A stretch of DNA of 8,474 nt from Pseudobacteriovorax antillogorgiicola. GTDB lineage: Bacteria > Bdellovibrionota_B > Oligoflexia > Oligoflexales > RGVZ01. Under the pieces are notes generated by a model that saw nothing but the letters and a program-made list of their open reading frames with translations, made no database searches and was not told the DNA's origin. Location of the stretch: contig CAMDGW010000097.1 in assembly GCA_945897695.1 (NCBI GenBank), positions 1-8,474 on the forward strand. Direction: 5' to 3'. The position numbers and the translations under genes are program-made. This document shows, one piece after another, positions 7,081 through 8,474 of this stretch; position 1 is the first letter of the stretch, and the number at the start of each line of letters is the position of its first letter.

Positions 7081-7173
7081 CTTTTTATACTCCCAATGAA
7101 GGTCAATTCATGAGTCTTTTGTGATACACTGAATCTTTGAATGAACCTGGTTCACTCATAGGAATCATGATTT
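7081..7173. promoter_or_regulatory. divergent intergenic region expected to hold both promoters
   Basis: Only 93 nt separate the rodZ-like start from the TPR lipoprotein start, so promoters for both directions should lie here. For the right-going gene, TGTGATACACT (7120-7130) resembles an extended -10, without a convincing -35. For the left-going gene I find no hexamer pair at normal spacing: TTGACC (7101-7106 on the complement) lies only 11 nt from a TATAAA. Both ribosome sites are clear: GGGAG leftwards and AGGAA (7160-7164) rightwards. Confidence 0.45.
7135..7161. promoter_or_regulatory. 27-bp imperfect palindrome in the divergent promoter region
   Basis: The core TGAACCTGGTTCA (7142-7154) is a perfect inverted repeat around T7148. 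Pairing continues outward to 7135 and 7161, with 11 of 13 positions per arm complementary. It lies between the divergent rodZ-like and TPR lipoprotein genes. The right arm runs into the AGGAA ribosome site (7160-7164) of the TPR gene. It could be an operator, or an mRNA hairpin (TGAAC/GTTCA, loop CTG) that modulates access to that ribosome site. The regulator is unknown. Confidence 0.5.
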
Positions 7174-8007
7174 ATGACAAAAGCCGTAAGTTTTGCCTTT
7201 GCTTTCAGTCTAATACTGGCAGCCACAGGGTGTCAAACCCTGAACGACAATCAGAACAAGTCTGTTAAACCAGACTCAAACACAGATCTATCTGTCGCAG
7301 AGGCCTTCCTCGAAGGAGGCAGACCTGACAAAGCCATGTACGAACTGAGGACCTTACTCGAGCGTGAGCCAAGGAATGCCAAAGCTCACACGCTGATGGG
7401 CCTATCTCAACTAGCCCTCAAAAATCCTCGAAAGGCTATCGAACACCTTGAAAACGCTTGGAAACTAGAAGCTAAGCCCGAGCATGCTCTGAATCTTTCA
7501 TCCGCCTATCTTGAGAATAACCAGCTCGAATCTGCTCAAAAAATAATCGTTGCGGGTCTATCCTTGAAAGAAAAACCGGCGTATCGAAATAAAGAGCGCT
7601 TCTATCATAACCTCGGCTTAATTGCAGAACGCAAGGGAAGCCTTGTGGCAGCTGAAAAATCTTACAAAAGAGCTCTTGAGGAAAACCCAACCTTCTACCT
7701 AAGCCGCGCAAGGCTTGCACAAATACTCGAAGAAAAGAAAAAATTTGATCAAGCCAAGGACCATTGGGAGATGGCAAGATCATCGTGTCCGGGATGCTTT
7801 GAAGCAGTAGAGCGTTTGTCTTCCTATTATCGAAACAAAGGAAATATCAGGACGGCCCTAGGTTTGGTTAAAGATTACCGGCGTATTGAAGGGCTAAATC
7901 CAGGTGAGTCAAAAAAAGCCGCAGAATTGGAGCAGGATCTAAAAAATGAAATGACCAAATCTGCGTCAAATAGGACTTCTGAAAATAATAAGGACATCGA
8001 AAGGTAA
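7174..8007 (+). CDS. TPR-repeat lipoprotein, PilF/PilW/Tgl-like
   Basis: A 277-residue exported lipoprotein built almost wholly of tetratricopeptide repeats. The N-terminus is a lipoprotein signal (K3, hydrophobic 5-17, lipobox AATGC with Cys20). Gln at +2 would send it to the outer membrane under the enteric sorting rule. About six TPR-type helix pairs follow: roughly 38-66, 70-99, 104-131, 141-171, 175-205 and 209-238, with typical features such as AHTLMGLSQLALKNPRKAIE and YHNLGLIAERKG. A charged, low-complexity tail ends the protein. In PilF/PilW/Tgl proteins such repeats help the type IV pilus secretin assemble. The neighbouring rodZ-like gene supports that family, because pilW and rodZ adjoin in many gammaproteobacteria. 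No pilus gene is visible here, so a general scaffold role is also possible. A CPGC motif (205-208) sits between repeats five and six. The ATG follows AGGAA by 9 nt. Confidence 0.85.
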   Translation: MTKAVSFAFAFSLILAATGCQTLNDNQNKSVKPDSNTDLSVAEAFLEGGRPDKAMYELRTLLEREPRNAKAHTLMGLSQLALKNPRKAIEHLENAWKLEAKPEHALNLSSAYLENNQLESAQKIIVAGLSLKEKPAYRNKERFYHNLGLIAERKGSLVAAEKSYKRALEENPTFYLSRARLAQILEEKKKFDQAKDHWEMARSSCPGCFEAVERLSSYYRNKGNIRTALGLVKDYRRIEGLNPGESKKAAELEQDLKNEMTKSASNRTSENNKDIER

Positions 8008-8017
8008 AAAAGTATCC

Positions 8018-8474
8018 ATGCATTTACGAAAACACCTTGTCGCAGCTACCACAGTCATTCAAATACTTTTTGCAAGTCAATCTAGTTCAGCAGCCTCCCA
8101 GAAAGACGCTGCTGCTGAATCTGACCAAACAACCGCGCGATACAAAAATCTTGAAACTCTTGCACGCGGACTTTTTTACCTTGAAACCATGTACGTTGAC
8201 CCTGAGAAAGTCAAAGAAGACGACATGGTTCAGCATGCGCTCAAGGGAGTCGTGGATCATCTAGATCCCCACACCATGCTCATGCCAGCCAAAGCCTTCG
8301 AACAGATAACAACCGAGACTCAGGGAAAATTTGGTGGCGTTGGCATTATTGTTTCCCAAGAACGAGGCAAAATCGTCGTTGTCAGCCCTATTGAAGACAC
8401 TCCCGCCCACAAGGCCGGCGTTAAAGCCGGAGACGAGATCATTGAAATAGACGATCAGGTTGTCGCTAAAATAA
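8018..8474 (+). CDS. S41-family C-terminal processing peptidase (Ctp/Prc-like), N-terminal 152 residues
   Basis: Start of a periplasmic serine protease of the carboxy-terminal processing family, which cuts exported substrates near their C-terminus. Visible: a probable Sec signal peptide (R4 K5, hydrophobic core about 7-19, likely cleavage after the SSSA/SSAA region at 24-27); the helical N-terminal segment with LETMYVDPEKV and ALKGVVDHLDPHTMLMPAKAFEQ (about 55-97), typical of CtpA proteins; then the PDZ domain opening GKFGGVGIIVSQERGKIVVV and GVKAGDEIIEIDD (about 103-147). The catalytic Ser/Lys domain lies beyond the window, so activity cannot be confirmed. The ATG at 8018 is 10 nt after the TPR gene stop. 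The ribosome site is modest (AAGG at 8001-8004, spacing 13), so translational coupling to the upstream gene is likely. The nearby frame starting at 8037 is not real. Confidence 0.93.
   Translation, partial: MHLRKHLVAATTVIQILFASQSSSAASQKDAAAESDQTTARYKNLETLARGLFYLETMYVDPEKVKEDDMVQHALKGVVDHLDPHTMLMPAKAFEQITTETQGKFGGVGIIVSQERGKIVVVSPIEDTPAHKAGVKAGDEIIEIDDQVVAKI

Noticed and set aside
7472..7783. 103-codon minus-strand frame opposite the TPR gene
   Set aside because: Antisense shadow of a repeat-rich coding region, with no domain features of its own.
8037..8264. 75-codon plus-strand frame near the right end
   Set aside because: Wrong frame. The ATG at 8018 opens a frame with a signal peptide and CtpA/PDZ features across the same DNA.

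Overview
The window reads as chromosomal housekeeping DNA from a Gram-negative bacterium. The cell-envelope genes point that way: a RodZ-type membrane protein, a TPR lipoprotein of the PilF/PilW kind, an exported S41 protease and a large PlsB acyltransferase. Moderate base composition, TTG/GTG start codons and this gene mix would suit the former Deltaproteobacteria (Bdellovibrionota/Oligoflexia-like lineages). That placement is inference from style and gene content, not from a marker gene. I see no transposase, integrase, phage gene, CRISPR array, tRNA or rRNA.

Layout. On the minus strand, reading right to left from about 5500 to 1, four genes form a tight block: panC (pantothenate synthetase), plsB (glycerol-3-phosphate acyltransferase), rsgA (circularly permuted ribosome-assembly GTPase) and the N-terminal four fifths of an acyl-CoA dehydrogenase that runs off the left edge. 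The junctions are a 10-nt gap (or an 11-nt overlap with an alternative start), a 4-nt overlap and a 12-nt gap, so co-transcription and probably translational coupling are expected. Three of the four products touch CoA or acyl-thioester metabolism.

Upstream of panC lies a non-coding stretch of about 360 nt (5501-5859). It holds a very strong intrinsic terminator pointing left (5558-5586). It also holds about 270 nt of GC-rich, hairpin-dense sequence that matches no RNA family I can recall. It could be a small RNA, the 3' UTR of the upstream gene, or an attenuating leader of the panC operon. It is the least explained part of the window.

Further right, a minus-strand rodZ-like gene (5860-7080) diverges across 93 nt from a plus-strand pair: a TPR lipoprotein (7174-8007) and, 10 nt later, the start of an S41 C-terminal processing protease (8018 to the right edge). 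The divergent spacer carries a palindrome centred at 7148. rodZ and pilF/pilW are neighbours in many gammaproteobacteria, in the same orientation, so the association here looks conserved with altered geometry. The right half is therefore an envelope module (cell shape, outer-membrane lipoprotein, periplasmic proteolysis) and the left half a metabolic and ribosome-assembly operon.
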